This document shows positions 1-12,140 of a stretch of DNA of 64,000 nucleotides, piece after piece; the first letter of the stretch is position 1, and every line of letters begins with the position of its first letter. Source of the stretch: Symbiodinium microadriaticum (taxonomy: Eukaryota > Sar > Dinophyceae > Suessiales > Symbiodiniaceae); contig LSRX01000252.1 of NCBI GenBank assembly GCA_001939145.1, positions 355,173 to 419,172 of the forward strand. The letters run 5' to 3'. The position numbers were made by a program, and so were the translations under genes. The notes below the pieces were generated by a model. It saw only the letters and a program-made list of their open reading frames with translations, had not been told where the DNA came from and did no database searches.

Positions 1-110
1 CGGGATTGCGCGGTAACTCCGCGGGATTGCGCGGTAACTCCGCGGGATCGCGCGGTAACTCCGCGGGATCGCGCGGTAACTCCGCGGGATCGCGCGGTAA
101 CTCCGCGGAG
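1..110. repeat. 21-bp tandem array of GCGG-TAACT-CCGC hairpins
   Basis: About five copies of a 21-bp unit; each contains GCGGTAACTCCGC, a 4-bp GCGG/CCGC stem with a 5-base loop, followed by GGGAT(T/C)GC. The array runs off the left edge. The period is a multiple of three, so it reads as a heptapeptide repeat (RGNSAGS), but no gene context supports translation. The same stem recurs in arrays near 34.2 and 47.2 kb. Confidence 0.9.
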
Positions 111-191
111 TGCCTACTCACTTGGAAGATAAAAAAAATTTGCGAGCGCTGCCGCGGGTGTGCAGGGAGACCTCCTGAATTCAAAAAAAAA

Positions 192-368
192 ATGGCGAGA
201 GTTCCCCCTGGGGGGGCCCGCCCCCTGGAAAAAAAATTGGCAAAGGAGGGGACATGCTTCCGGCAGACCCAATTGAGTACCCCCTTTAATGGCGAGAGTT
301 CCCCCTGGAAAGGGCCCGCCCCCTGAAAAAAGAATTTGGCAAAGGAGGGGGAATGCTTCCGGCAGACC
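192..368. repeat. Two direct copies of an ~80-bp unit
   Basis: Copy 1 (192-270) and copy 2 (289-368) both begin ATGGCGAGAGTTCCCCCTGG, contain a GGGCCCGCCCCCTG block, an A-rich run and TTGGCAAAGGAGGGG, and end GCTTCCGGCAGACC. They differ by small substitutions and indels. Function unknown. Confidence 0.85.
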
Positions 369-369
369 A

Positions 370-978
370 CCCAACAATAGACCCCACCCCACCCTATCCC
401 ACCGCACCACACCCCACCCGGCAAAGTACAGCTTGCCCACTACTCCTTGGCCTGGCATAAATATGCGCAGCTTTCACTTTCAATGGCTATACATTTATAG
501 ATAAACAAATGTGTAAATATATAAAATACACACACACACACGCATACTCACTTGTTTGTCTATACCTATAGATACTCTATAGTGCCTATACCTCTAAGTA
601 TCACCAAAAATGATAGCCATGTGCATCATGTGCACTTATTATGCACCTATAAACCTAAACCTAGACCTCTATGTACTACGGCCACCTGCAGTACTCAGTC
701 CTAGAATCCTAGACTGCAACCAAGACCCAGGCGCTCAGTGTGGCAAACCAAACATTCCATGATTCATGTCGGCCTTTGTGTGAGTGTGCGCTGCACATGA
801 GTGCATGACACCGAACTACATGCTGGGACAATTGGGATGCAGGTCCTGACAAATTTACAGTGAGTCTGCGATGTTGCTACGTCACGTCAAGTCAGTCAAG
901 GTCATTTTGTGACGTGTTTCTATGCTAGTCTGCTAATCGTATTGAAATACAAGTGTAATCTTGACATTATCCCGTGAT
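370..978. other. Intergenic region upstream of the methyltransferase gene
   Basis: Contains a short CA microsatellite (about 527-543) and otherwise no coding pattern or recognisable promoter element. Dinoflagellate promoters generally lack a consensus TATA box, so none is called. Confidence 0.6.
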
Positions 979-3900
979 ATGCCGCGGCAAAGACGCGCGG
1001 CAAAGACCGAGCTGGCAGATGATGATCAGGGGTCGGGGTCTCGACCCCGGCCACCAAAGCAGCGAGCTTTTTCTAGGGCGAATGCGAAGGCCAAGCGCAG
1101 AAAGGGCAAGCCGGAGCCAGAAGGGCCGGAAGCGGCGTCGCACTCGCCACCAGATGTGGACCAGAGTCCGTTTTTTCAGGACCCACCGCCAGGGCAAATG
1201 CGCCTGGTCGTGAATAGAGGCGAGCCTTTGCTTGCAATTGGGTGGTAGGTTGCGCAAAGTGTGTGTTTAGGAACGGATGCTTTGCTGCTGTTCAATGGCA
1301 ATGCTATCCTGGTCCGGTCCTAGACTACACTATCTATACCACCGCGCGGCTACTAGGGTTGAGTTTGTTTGGTGACTGGTGTAATACAATAGTTCAGAGT
1401 TCTGTTCAAATCTAAAGCGAAAAAACTGTCTGGCTGTGACGGAGGAAGCTTTGGTTCACAACTCAAATTGAGCTAGACTCTCAGGCTCTACAAGTCCAAA
1501 TCGACACCGTAAAAACCAAAACACCCTTGAACTCAGTCTAAAGCCCTGACATCATGACCCCGAAGCTGTAGCTCTGCCCGGGCCCAGGAGAATGATGGAC
1601 ACAGCACCTTTGCTTTGCGGGCTGCAGAGGCAGTGTCGCCTCCACATGAGTTGCCTGCGGAGTCTACAGAGCCTGCGGGTGATGCAGTTGAAGCTCCCGG
1701 GGTGAGCCGGCGGGGGCGGGGTCGTGGAAGGGGCAGGGTACTGTCTAGAGGGCGTGGAAGGTCTAGAGGATGCGTGGAGCAGAGCCCACAGACCAAGTCT
1801 GCTCATCCGAAGAAGCCCAAGAGCAAGCCTTCCAGGAGGCGACTGGGGAGGGGCTGCGGCTGGGCTGGGCTGAAGTCTGAAGGTGTTGAAACATTTTTTG
1901 ACTGGCTCTTTCAACAGTACAGCATATGCTAGATTAGATTCTGCTAGATCGCTGATCGCTGGACATGTAAGCTTGCGCCCCTTGAGGCGGTCGCCTCACT
2001 CGCCTGACCCGGCTGAAGGTGACGGTAGCAAAAGGCAGCGTGGGCGTGGCAGCGTCAGGTGCAGGAAGCGGAACCGTGGAGACACTGGCAACAGCAGCAG
2101 CAGCAGCAACAGCAGCTCCGACTCGGACTCCGGCTCCACCTCCGACTCCGGTCCCGGCTCGAGCGAACGACAGTCTGAGCCACAGGCCCTGACGGCCGGG
2201 GCCGAGACCGAGACTGCCAAGACTGCCGAGGACACGGCTGATGCTGAAGAGCATGCCAGTGATAGGGGTGATCCAAGTCAGTCTGCGTCTCCCCAGCCAG
2301 CTTTTGCTGACATCGAGTCGGATTCCGACACATTCAATCCGATTGCGCCCGCGCCCGCGCCAATGGATGATGAGGATGATGCGCAGACCAGGTCTGCTGC
2401 AGAGGTGTGGGGCCACCACAGGCGGAATGTCCAGCGTGTGTTCCGCTACCTCGGCGGCTTCCCTGCGATACAGAACCTTGCATCTAACTTGCGCAACACG
2501 ACTCTGGTGAGCCTGTACTCGGGGCTTGGCGGTGCAGAGGTTCGGATTGTTTGCCGAGGTTTGCGGTTGTGGTGATGTTTGGGGCTTTGGGCGTGCAGAC
2601 TGTAGAGGGGCCGGAGCACCATACAATGCATTAGGTCTGACCTGTCCAAGACCATCCCCACAAATAGAGTGCGGAGTTCAGTGGCGTTCTTAGGCTGCTA
2701 GATTGAGACCCTGTCTCTTTTTGCAGGTAGCTGCAATGACGAATCACCTGGCGCTGATGCTGGAAGGTCCTCTGTTGGGCTTGAATGTGGAAGGTCAGAA
2801 GAAGCCACGGCTGCTTCTGGCTTGCGACGTAGAGCAGCATTGTCAGCAAACGCTGCTTCTTCACAAGGATTAGTGAACTTAGACTCAGTTTGTCGTAGTG
2901 TGATCAGCTTGGATGTGGTGTTCTTTGAAGTGGGGGTGGGGTAGGTGACACAGGGAGGCGAAAATTTCTGGTTTAACCTACCTAACAACCCCCTACACCA
3001 CTGACCTCACTGGCCACCCATCTCGTCCATTAGCTGCAGCCCTGTTGCCCTGGTCCTGTTGCCCGAGCAATTACCAGGACCCGCCTGAGTTCGTGGTCCC
3101 CGATCTCAAGAGCTTCGTGAAACCAAATGTGCTCAAGCAGGCGGAAGAGCGTCACAGCCAATTGCAGGCATCGTCGGCGGCCGATTTGGGTTTGCAGCAG
3201 CGTGAGGAGATCGGGTTGGATTTTGTGGAGGAGATTGTGACTCTGTTCTTGCAAGACAATGCCTTGAACTCAAGCATTAGCTGTTTGCGACAAAAACGTG
3301 CTGCTCGTCTGGTGTTGTTGCATGTACATGGTAGGGTCACGGTTGTCTTCTAGTCTCCTGGTCTTCTGAGTATGTCGGCATATGCTGACACACTGACGTC
3401 ACTCTGAAAGGTTCAGCTCCGCCTTATTGAAAATATTGCCGCAGCCAGCGAGCAAGTGCTCATGATTGTCGCCGGCAGTATTTGCAAAGATTTTTCGAGC
3501 ATGGGAGATGGCAAACGATTGGTCGGCAAACATGTGGCTTGGAAGTTGGATCCAACTGCCACATCTTGTCGATATAAGTGCAGCCTTATGCTCTTAGTAC
3601 ATGGATCACTGATCAGCGATATTGTCTCGAGTCATTGAGTCGCACGCACTACCAGTACCATGAGGTGTTAGTTTCAGTCTGGATGTGTTCAGTTTATGTA
3701 ACTGTGTAGCACATGCACACGTGCTGGAATGTGCCTGGCTTGTTGTCTGTCCTTGACTCCGCGTTGGCAAGCATTGCCAAGGCAATTTTGTTCGCCATTA
3801 TGGTGGCGATCGTCCGCCGTGTGAAACCGAAGTGTTTCATGCACGAATGCACCTCCCTGTTTCCTGGAGTACATTACTTTCGACGCCTTCTGCCGGAGTA

Positions 3901-4831
3901 CACAGTTGTGCACTTCGTGGTGGACCCTCGCGAACATGGAAGCCCAACTCGGCGGAAACGAGTCTACGACTTGTGCTTGCGGGCTGACATGGACTTGCCG
4001 GGAGGGTCATCAGACTTCTACCGGCTGTACGCTTCAACAACGACTGATGCTTCCGTGTTTATTGGGGCTGGAGACGAAGAGGTGCTGTGCCTGTAAGTGC
4101 CTTCAGGGAAGGGAATCGAAGGGCAGGGCCTTGCCAGCCTTGCCTTGGCCTAAATAGGATGCATTGATAATCACTGCAGTTGCTTGTCGTCCTGGTCCAG
4201 GTGCAGCAGCTCCGTGAGAGTATGGCTAGGACATCTATGCGATCCAGCCAGAGTGCGTTCTCGGACCTCCTCCCGGCTTGTGCGAAGGCCCTTGCTTAGA
4301 GACTCGCAAGGCCAGGCGAGCTTGCGACATACATTTGCGAATGCCCAGGTTCACTTGCAAACGGCGAAGTCTTTGCCCGAGATCCGAGACATGATCTCAA
4401 AACAGAAAGAGGTGTTCATCAACCTGGACCAGAGTCCGACGTTTATGCATCATTTTGGGCAGGAGCTTCCGGTCATCTTAGCCAGCCTGAACAACATGTG
4501 GGCCATTTTGCAAGACCGACCATTAACAGCAGGTGCCGCTAGGCCAGCTTCTCTCAGTTGTCGTGTTCGCTTTCATGTTGTGGAACTACTGTGGAACACT
4601 ACCGATTACCGCCGATTTGCATGTAGAATGGCGACAGCTGAGGAACTCGCGTCGGCGCAACTCCTTCCAGTGTATGAGCGAGCCTGGAAGTGTATGGGGT
4701 TTGAAGCTCCGCCCCTCAATCTTCAGAGCATTGGGCAGGCACACCTGAAACAGATGGCTGGAAACAGCTTCCATCAGGGCTGCTTTGTGGCTTGGATGTG
4801 CTTCGTACTTGCGAAGCTGAAACAGCGCTAG
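979..4831 (+). CDS. C-5 cytosine-specific DNA methyltransferase, diverged, multi-exon
   Basis: Predicted S-adenosylmethionine-dependent cytosine-C5 methyltransferase acting on nuclear DNA. Predicted exons: 979 to about 1206, 1588-1882, 2019-2539, 2727-2867, 3078-3323, 3411-3533, 3782-4081, 4201-4287, 4349-4532 and about 4638-4831; roughly 770 aa. The first ~300 residues are low-complexity: basic RG-rich (AT-hook-like), then a Ser run and an acidic stretch. The catalytic half shows family motifs in order: motif I SLYSGLGGAE (~res 337), a motif II/III-like ACDVEQ...VVPDL segment, motif IV VAGSICKDFSSMG (Ile replaces the usual Pro, Cys kept), motif VI FMHECTS (Glu kept, ENV altered), motif VIII HGSPTRRKRVY, and motif X AGNSFHQGCFVAW near the C terminus. 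The intron at 2868-3077 has a GA donor and that at 4288-4348 a GC donor. Exon 1 and the last intron are the least certain parts; the N-terminal exons could be a separate gene. Confidence 0.78.
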
Positions 4832-5124
4832 CATGGGTGTGTCTCACCGCCCATTTGCAGAGCCTCTGAAAAGGGGCTCTGAGTTTTTGAGAGCCTAAAG
4901 ATGCAAGCCTGTGATGAGTGATGCCTGCCTGAACCCCGAATCATCGCGAAAGGCTATGCGTGTGTGTGTGTGTGTGTGCGTGCGAGTGTGTGTCTGTGCG
5001 CCAGCGCGTTGGTTGATTCAGCGTTGTCCTGTCCATGCGATTGACAGGTGCGAGGAGTCGCCACAGGTTGACATCCCGCATTTAGACGGTTCAAATTTGA
5101 AGCATCAGACTTGTCAAATTTCCA

Positions 5125-8100
5125 ATGTCGGACTCTGAGTTCGATGCCGAGAAGGACCTGACAAAGGCTTTAGGGGCCGCCTCGTCTGACGCTACTTCGT
5201 TAAGAGGTTTGCTGCAGAAATGCAGGGGCTGTGGCCACGCGTACGGCGAAGACGACTTCCAGGGGAAGAAGGTGACGAGAGTATCTTGCCGAGTCAAAGT
5301 GTCACTTGCTAACTTACTAACACTGGAGTTCAGTCGGCCCCCATTGTGTAAAGTCGTCTCGCGCCGGCGTCTGGGTCGATCGGATGCATGGGCCCGGCAC
5401 GGGCCGACTTCATATGGATTTAGGGGGCGAGAGCTCTGAACAAACCGAGGTGAAACAGCACTGCTACAAGTGTTCGCTCAAGCACAGGAATATCCTGGCG
5501 AAGACCGCGGATGCAGCGCTCTCGAATTGGTTCGTTAACCTGGCAGACGAGGACCCCGAGGAGTACAAGAAGGTGTTGGTTTCGTCGGCCCCAGAGCCCG
5601 GTGCCAAGAGGTCCAAGTTCTCTTTGGCCCAGTACAAAGAGGAGACAGTGCAGAAGAAGATTCGTGCAGAACGTGAAGGCATGGTCCTCATGGATTTTAC
5701 CCGCTACTGTCAGTTTCATCAGCATGAAGTCTTTCCGACTTCAGAGAGAATGACTGCGAGCGAGGCGGGCTGGGTGTGCTGGTAAGCCTGGTGCTACTGG
5801 GTGCGCTCGTCAGAAATCTATAGAAGACTTGCTGCTACCCTAGACCCAAACCCTAAAATCCTGCATCCTAAATTTGAAGCCCGTGGCTTGTTCATGCGTT
5901 GTTATCCCACCCCACCCCCTGCAGGAGGAAAAAAACCCGAACCCAAAGCACAACTTCGGCTCAAACCCTATGGCTCAAACCCTCTTCGGAGGTGGATGCA
6001 TGATGCTCATGATTGCCCGGTGTCACCACCCCGCCCCACATCCCCACCCCCCGGACCCCACCCACCCCTCATCCACTCTGCCTTTTCACACCATGCCAGG
6101 TGAAAACCGCCTGGTTGCGAGATTGCCAGGGACCAGACTTTGAAGCCAGAGAGGTGTTCAGCAAGAAGCAGAACAAGAAGGTGTGGCGTGACCACGTGTG
6201 GCAAGCCACAGGAGTTTCTGAGCGATTCAAACAAAAACAACAAGAAGAATCCCGCGGCGTTGCGAGCATGGCTGACTCGGCCGGCAGTGAGCATGGCATT
6301 GCAATGGCACGTAAGCGCCTGCAGAGCCAAAACTTCCTCAACATGGACGACGGGGATGATACCGAATTCTTCCGTTCATGGGTTGCCGGGTTTTCCAAGG
6401 ATGAGTCGGCGATTGTGGCCGCGGGATCCGCAGGAACGGCTGAGCAAGTGGCCAACGCCAGGAACAAAAAACGTGGTGGGAAGAAGGAGAAGCTGGTCGA
6501 CGTCAGCTTCTTGAGGACCTATGCTGAGTGTTGTAAACGCCTCAGGTCCTGAATTTCAGACCTCAGATTACAGCAGATTCTGCATACAACTGGCAGGACA
6601 TCAGGGCTTACCAAGATGGTGTCGCAGGTCAAGTTTGTCAAAACATCTTTGTCAGATGCAATGGGAAAGATTGAGGAGTTCGAGGAGAAGTACAAGGCAT
6701 GAACCCTGATAATTCAGCAAAACAAATTAAGGAATGGAACTGGTTTCCGAACTACCAATTCAAAGCGTGCATTTTTCAGTGCCTGGTTCCAGTAACCGAA
6801 GCCTTTGCCACCGATTCCGACATCCATACTGAATCCATACCTCCCATACCTGTTTCCCTGTAGGACATCGTTGACTTGCATGCTTCCTTGGTGGAGAAGG
6901 GCGTCCAGGAAGATCGCGTGCTTGCCGATGCTGCGTTGGGCTTGGATGACAAAGCCGGTGTTGTGAAATGCTGGTATGTTTTTTCAAGACGGCGCAGAGC
7001 ATGTCAGATCTTACTGAACGAGGACCTGACGGTGACACCCGACCCGACCCTAAACCCGCTAGTTACCCTCAGCCCTAACTTGCTCGCGAAAATGTTGGCT
7101 TGCTCGCAGAATCAGCAACATGCGGGATTCGTTTCCCTTCCTTTGTTTCTGTCTCGCCTTCTCATGCAACATATCTAATGAGTCAACGAGTTTCGGTGTG
7201 ATTCATTGTGTGATCGACTCGGGCTTGGTACTGATTGCGACTCCTGTGTGCCTGTGGGTCCTGAGTCCTGAGCCGCCACAACTGGAAACTCGGTGCCGTG
7301 GTTAATCGCTGAGCATATTGTTCCAAAGTCGGTGCCTTCCCCGCTGATCATCCGCTGATCCCCACTCGTTGCTTCGTAATAATTCGGGATAAGCTTTTGA
7401 CTTCAGGAGCCCGACAAAAATGCTGATGTCGTGGTCGAGTACGAGACCATCTTGAAGTCGGATGGATACCTGATGGATAATGCCAGCAAAGCGTTGTGTG
7501 TTGGCACTTTGCTGATGCTTGACTGCATGTGTTTGTGTTGTCTGCGCTTGAGAAGCTTGCGTGGCAAGTTGGAGAGCAGTCCAAAGAATCGTTGTCCCTG
7601 CATGCCCAGGCGGAAAGACCACTTTGACGAGTGCACGACCAAGGAAGACGTGGAGAAGCGCAGCAAGGACTGCGACAGAGGTTGTGCCAGTGCTGCCAGT
7701 TATTCATTCTTACACGGATATTTGCTGGCCGACAGTAACGACAGTCAGATGCAATTATCATGGAGTCGCACACGCTGACAGACAGGACCTCGCGGACTCG
7801 TGCTCTGCGTGCAAGACTTGCGCGCAGTCCCTCCGCAAGTGCATGCGGGAGATCGACTCAATGACAAAGGCCCTAGTGACCTAGTGGCTCCAGTGTAAAC
7901 CCTAGACCAGCGACTGAATGCCATTGTCTCTAGTTTGTAAGACTGCAACTCTGCGACAAGCAGCCACATAGCACCATTTGCTTCAGATTCAGCTGCAGGC
8001 TCTGAAAAAGGCACAGGATCAGTTCGAGCAGAGACGCCGGGAGCTCGAGAGCACGGCTGCCAACTCGAGCAGAATCATGTGGCTCGCACAACTGCAGAGC

Positions 8101-9913
8101 AATCATGCATCATAATTATGTTTCGTCTTGTAGCAACGGTGCAGTGATCCAATTGTGCTACGTGACTACGTGAGGACAGGTCGCACAAACCTTTCGAAGG
8201 TAATCTCGGCGGATGACGCTGCCATCATCCGACAGTTCAAGTATTTGCTTTCACTCCGGCCGATGAGAATACTGGCTGGCAAATCGTCGGAGGCCGACCG
8301 AGCTTCCATGTCTCAGGCATTGCTCATGAGGAAGGGCCGCAACACCCTCCAACTAGTGTGCGGCGAGCACAAAGATAACATCGATGCTGCAGTCTCGCAG
8401 TATCGTGAGAACCTTGAACAGCTGAAGGGTGCTGATCGTAACCAGTGCCCTGGCCGCTTCATTCGTGGAATGTGCCATGTGATGTCCACTACCATTGTTT
8501 GCGAAGGGTCGAAGGTCATGTTGTGTGTTGAATGTTTTCTTTCTGTTATTGGATCTGATCTCATGGTAAGGGGCCGGTACACCAACACCGACGCTGCCAG
8601 CTTCGTTCGAGAATCGATGCAGTCCTTGCTTCCTGAAGCCTGGTTGGACGGCTCGCAAACCCACAATGATATCCTTCACGCATGGCAGGAACAGCAAGCA
8701 GCCATCGATGCTGCAGCCGCAGCCGACTCAGACACGAAGTTGATGCAGAAAGGCTCAGAGGATTACCATGGCGTGTTTGTCTCTGGAGCCAGAGATTCTT
8801 CAGTGCATGTTGGATTGGAGTGCCACGGCTTGGCGAACGTCCGGGTCATCGTAGCTTGGAGGCAAAAGTTTGTCTGGGGACTAGTCGGCTAGGCGAGGCG
8901 AATTTGGTGACGCTGGTAGTTTTAGCTGAGTTCTGCTCAGCTGCTGAAAGGTTTCGGGCGGCCTCCTGGTCATTGCTGCAGACGCACAAGAGGTGTGCGA
9001 CTACTTTCGCACGTCCTGTTTGTCGGTGGCAAGGGAGAAATTTGGGGCCATGGAAATAGCCGACGTGCCGGACGGCATAACCGTCCCCAGCATGACCGTA
9101 GGGTACGCGCGGACGGGAGACATTCTTTATCTACCGCAAGGGTCGATGACGGCCACCAAAGCGATCAACGGGGACACGCTGGCCGTGCGGAGCCTCGAAC
9201 CGAAAGGTTCGAACCGCATCGTCTTGTGACATGTAATGGCGAGCATCGGGTCGTTTGCACGTGTCTCTGAGGATTGTCTCGACTGCCTTCCATGAGAAGG
9301 GGCTTCACACGCTGCGGAACTTAATTGCGAAGCAGGTGAAAGCCAAGCCCATGCTGGTGTATGCACTGGGCGTTCTCCCTCAGATCACATCTCCTGCTGC
9401 TCAAGATGATGAAGCCGCTGCCGACGATGACGATGAAGCGATCTTCGCAGAGCTCACGGAGCATATGACCGAGGAGGAGAAACGTGAGGCGGCGGGAGGC
9501 ATGGGTGCACCGGCCACGTGGCATTGTCATCAGTCATCGGTGAGCAACTGTTGCCGCTGTGCTTTCGCAGCATTCACGTTGTTTTGCTCAGGCTTCCGCA
9601 GCTCCGGTGACAGATCAGCAACAGAAGCCTGATGATGCGACCCCTGCGGCTGAGGCAGGTTTGCATCGCTGCATACAAGCTTTCTACAACACGCATTCCT
9701 AGGTCAACACGGCTCAGGTTTTCCCAGCTCCGGTGACAGATCAGCCACAGAAGCCTGCTGATGCTGCTGATGCGACCCTTGCGGCTGAGGCAGGTTTGCA
9801 TCGCTGCATACAAGTTTTACAACACGCATTGCTAGGTCAACACGGTGAATGAAAATCCGGAAAAGGTGGAAGCCGGGGCCGCTGCCCAGGCTACTTGTCT
9901 TGAAATGAGATAG
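5125..9913 (+). CDS. Large multi-exon protein of unknown function with N-terminal CxxC...CxxC motif
   Basis: Not recognised. It starts at the ATG at 5125, 294 bp after the methyltransferase stop. Well-linked exons: 5125-5271, 5450-5773, 6100-6532, 6605-6696, 6864 to about 6959, from 7407, from 7786, about 8134-8775, from 8951, about 9260-9520, about 9607-9654, 9703-9789 and 9836-9913 (TAG). The first two exons join to give CRGCG...HCYKC, a four-cysteine zinc-ribbon-like pattern. Then come a charged helical region rich in Lys/Glu, a CSACKTC cluster (about 7810), coiled-coil-like segments, and a segment near 9060-9200 (VPDGITVPSMTVGY, GDILYLPQGS) whose alternating hydrophobic/Gly-Pro pattern could be a beta-rich, cupin-like fold; that is a guess. 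The C terminus is acidic, then Pro/Ala-rich. GC donors are seen (e.g. 6697, 9655, 9790). Several exon limits in 7.4-8.1 kb are unresolved. Confidence 0.65.
9586..9844 (+). repeat. Tandem exon-plus-intron duplication at the 3' end of the 5125-9913 gene
   Basis: Two consecutive units (9586-9711, 126 bp; 9712-9844, 133 bp) share an exon encoding APVTDQ(Q/P)QKP...AAE and a following short intron that starts GCAGGTTTG and ends CTAG. Introns 9655-9702 (48 nt) and 9790-9835 (46 nt) are both GC-AG and keep frame. Copy 2 has a 6-bp in-frame expansion (one extra Ala-Asp). Both introns are followed by the same GTCAACACG exon start. Confidence 0.8.
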
Positions 9914-10568
9914 CACAATATCCAAACCATGTTTCCTTCATTGCTTGCCTCATGGGTTGGTTGTAATTTTGCAAAAGCTTAGGTACTTTATATCGATTGC
10001 TTGTTTTGCCCTGCAATTCTGATGTTTCGCCGATCGACGCAACAGTGTCCTGCGAACTCCGAACTCTTGTCCGTCGTTGCTTAATACTTATTGTCTTATT
10101 CTTTGTCCATATGCAGCATATATGTTAGACGCTCACGCATATTATCGAAGGGTTTGTGCAGTCTTTTCGCAGTGCGGCTGATTGGTGCTCATGCAAATTT
10201 AGGCAGCTATTTCGACGGAGCCTTGGCTCCTGGCAGCTGGTTTCCAGATCGCGATGTTCACTCATTTCGGCCATAACCTCGTTCAACATTGCACACTGTG
10301 GCTCTTTCTCGTTTGCTTGGTCCACTCCATTTGTGTTTTCCTTTTGCTTTGTCGTGTTTCTTCCCCCCTTGTTTCTGGTGGTGTTGTTTTGTCACTAGTA
10401 CACGTTTTTAAGGAAGTACCTGGGGCCCTGTCCTGTATGCGCAGCCTAGACAAGGAGCCACCCAGCGATCCAGCTGGAGCTCGCCAGGTTGAGGCGCACA
10501 CCGCACACCAGGGTTCGGATTACAGCCTACAGCCAGAGTGGTGTTTATGGGTTTTGCGTGTGGTAATT
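9914..10568. other. Intergenic spacer
   Basis: No convincing exon on either strand; T-rich in parts (10330-10400). Short open frames here have no coding-like composition. Confidence 0.5.
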
Positions 10569-12140
10569 CATGCTGGAGGAGAAGCCAGTGAAGGACACCG
10601 CCGATGCAGGCGATGCAGGTGCCGGCGGTGCCAGTTCCCCAGTTCCCCTTTAGGCTGGCATGTGCTCGGCCGGGTGAGTTTCGTTTTCAGGTGAACCAAG
10701 CCAACGAAGCCGAAAAGGTGCCCGAGGTGTGTTACTGAGTTTGAGACGTGAGAGCATCGGGGCACAAACGCTGGGGTTGAACGGTTGAACCAGACATTTT
10801 TGTAGAGTGTCACACGTGCGTGGAGATCTCTTCTTGTATCGAAGGCGGAAGGCACAGTGGCGACGGAGACGCCGGCGCCAATGAAGGATAGTGCCAATGC
10901 AGATGGAGCCCGTGCCAATTCCTCAGTTCCCGTCAGGACTGTCAGGCCGGTTGATTTAGAGTTTCGTTCTGAGGCTTCTGAGGTGAAGGAATCCGACAAT
11001 GTCCAAGACGTGCCCGATGTGCGCTACTCAGCTTCGGACGTGACAGCAGTGTGTGCGTGTTCGCGTGTGTTTCGAAGTCTTGTGGTAGTGGCAGTGGTGT
11101 TCGGCGATCGGGAGCCAATAAAGGAAAGTGCCGATGCAGATGGAACTGCCTCCCCAATTCCCCTCAGGCTGCCACGTTTTTAAGTTTCGTTCTGAGGTGA
11201 AGCACCTCGAAAGCAACGGAGTGCCCAACGGGCCCAACGTGTGCTACCCAGCTTTACACGTGCCAGCATCAGGTTGACATATGTGTGTTTGTGTCAAAAT
11301 CCTCCTGTCTTCGTGGCGGCGGAGGATCCAGCAAAGGCGGCGGAGCCACTGAAGGAGACCACCGGTCCTGCAACTGCCAGCTCCCGAGTTTCTCCAGCGG
11401 TCGGCCAGATGTTTTAAATGTAAATTTTCTGTCTGAGGTGGACCCAGCCGGCCTAACCAAAGAAGTGCCCAACGTGGGATGCTCAGCTTCAGACGTGGCA
11501 ACATCAGGTTGACGCACTCGCGTGCACGGTGCGGTCAGCCAGGTTTGCTTCAAGTGATAGTGTGTGTATATATATATATATATGTAATTGTGTGAACAGG
11601 TGCCTGTCTTCGTGGCGGCGGAGGATCCACCACAGGCGGCGGCGGCGGAGCCACTGATGGCCACCAGTGCTGGACCTGCCAGCTCCCGAGTTTCCAAGTT
11701 TCCCCACAGGCACTTTAGGCTTTGGGGCCAGCGGTCGGCCAGATGTTTTCAAATTTTCTGTCTGAGGTGCACCAAGCCGTCGAAATGCCCAACGTGGGAT
11801 ACTCAGCTTCGGACATGGCAACATCAGGTTGACGCACACCCGCGGTGGGGTGAGTGGGATCAGCCATGTTTGCTTCAATTGATATCGTATACGTAGTTGT
11901 GTCAATATTCCAAATCCTCCTGTCTTCGTGGCGGCGGAGGATCCACCACCGGCGGCGAAGCCACTGCAGGAGACCACTGGTCCTGGAACTGCCAGCTCCC
12001 GAGTTTCTCCACAGGCTTTGGGGCCAGTGGTCGGCCAGATATTTTAAATTTTCTGTCTGAGGTGAACCAAGCCGGCGAAACCGAAGAAGTGCCCAATGTG
12101 GGATGCTCAGCTTCAGACGTTGCAACATCAGGTTGACGCA
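10560..12140 (+). repeat. About six tandem ~300-bp two-exon cassettes
   Basis: Units lie near 10569-10738, 10856-11045, 11110-11278, 11318-11513, 11620-11832 and 11935-12136. The last three are most alike: each carries CTTCGTGGCGGCGGAGGATC, the CAGCTCCCGAGTTTC block, a TTCTGTCTGAGGTG exon start and a terminal ACATCAGGTTGACGCA. Spacing of the GGCGGAGGATC block is about 298 and 310 bp. The earlier copies are more diverged, so the array seems to have grown at the right-hand side. Confidence 0.82.

Noticed and set aside
1552-2626. Minus-strand frames of 120-230 codons opposite the methyltransferase N terminus
   Set aside because: Antisense shadows of repetitive RG/Ser/Glu codons; catalytic motifs lie on the plus strand.
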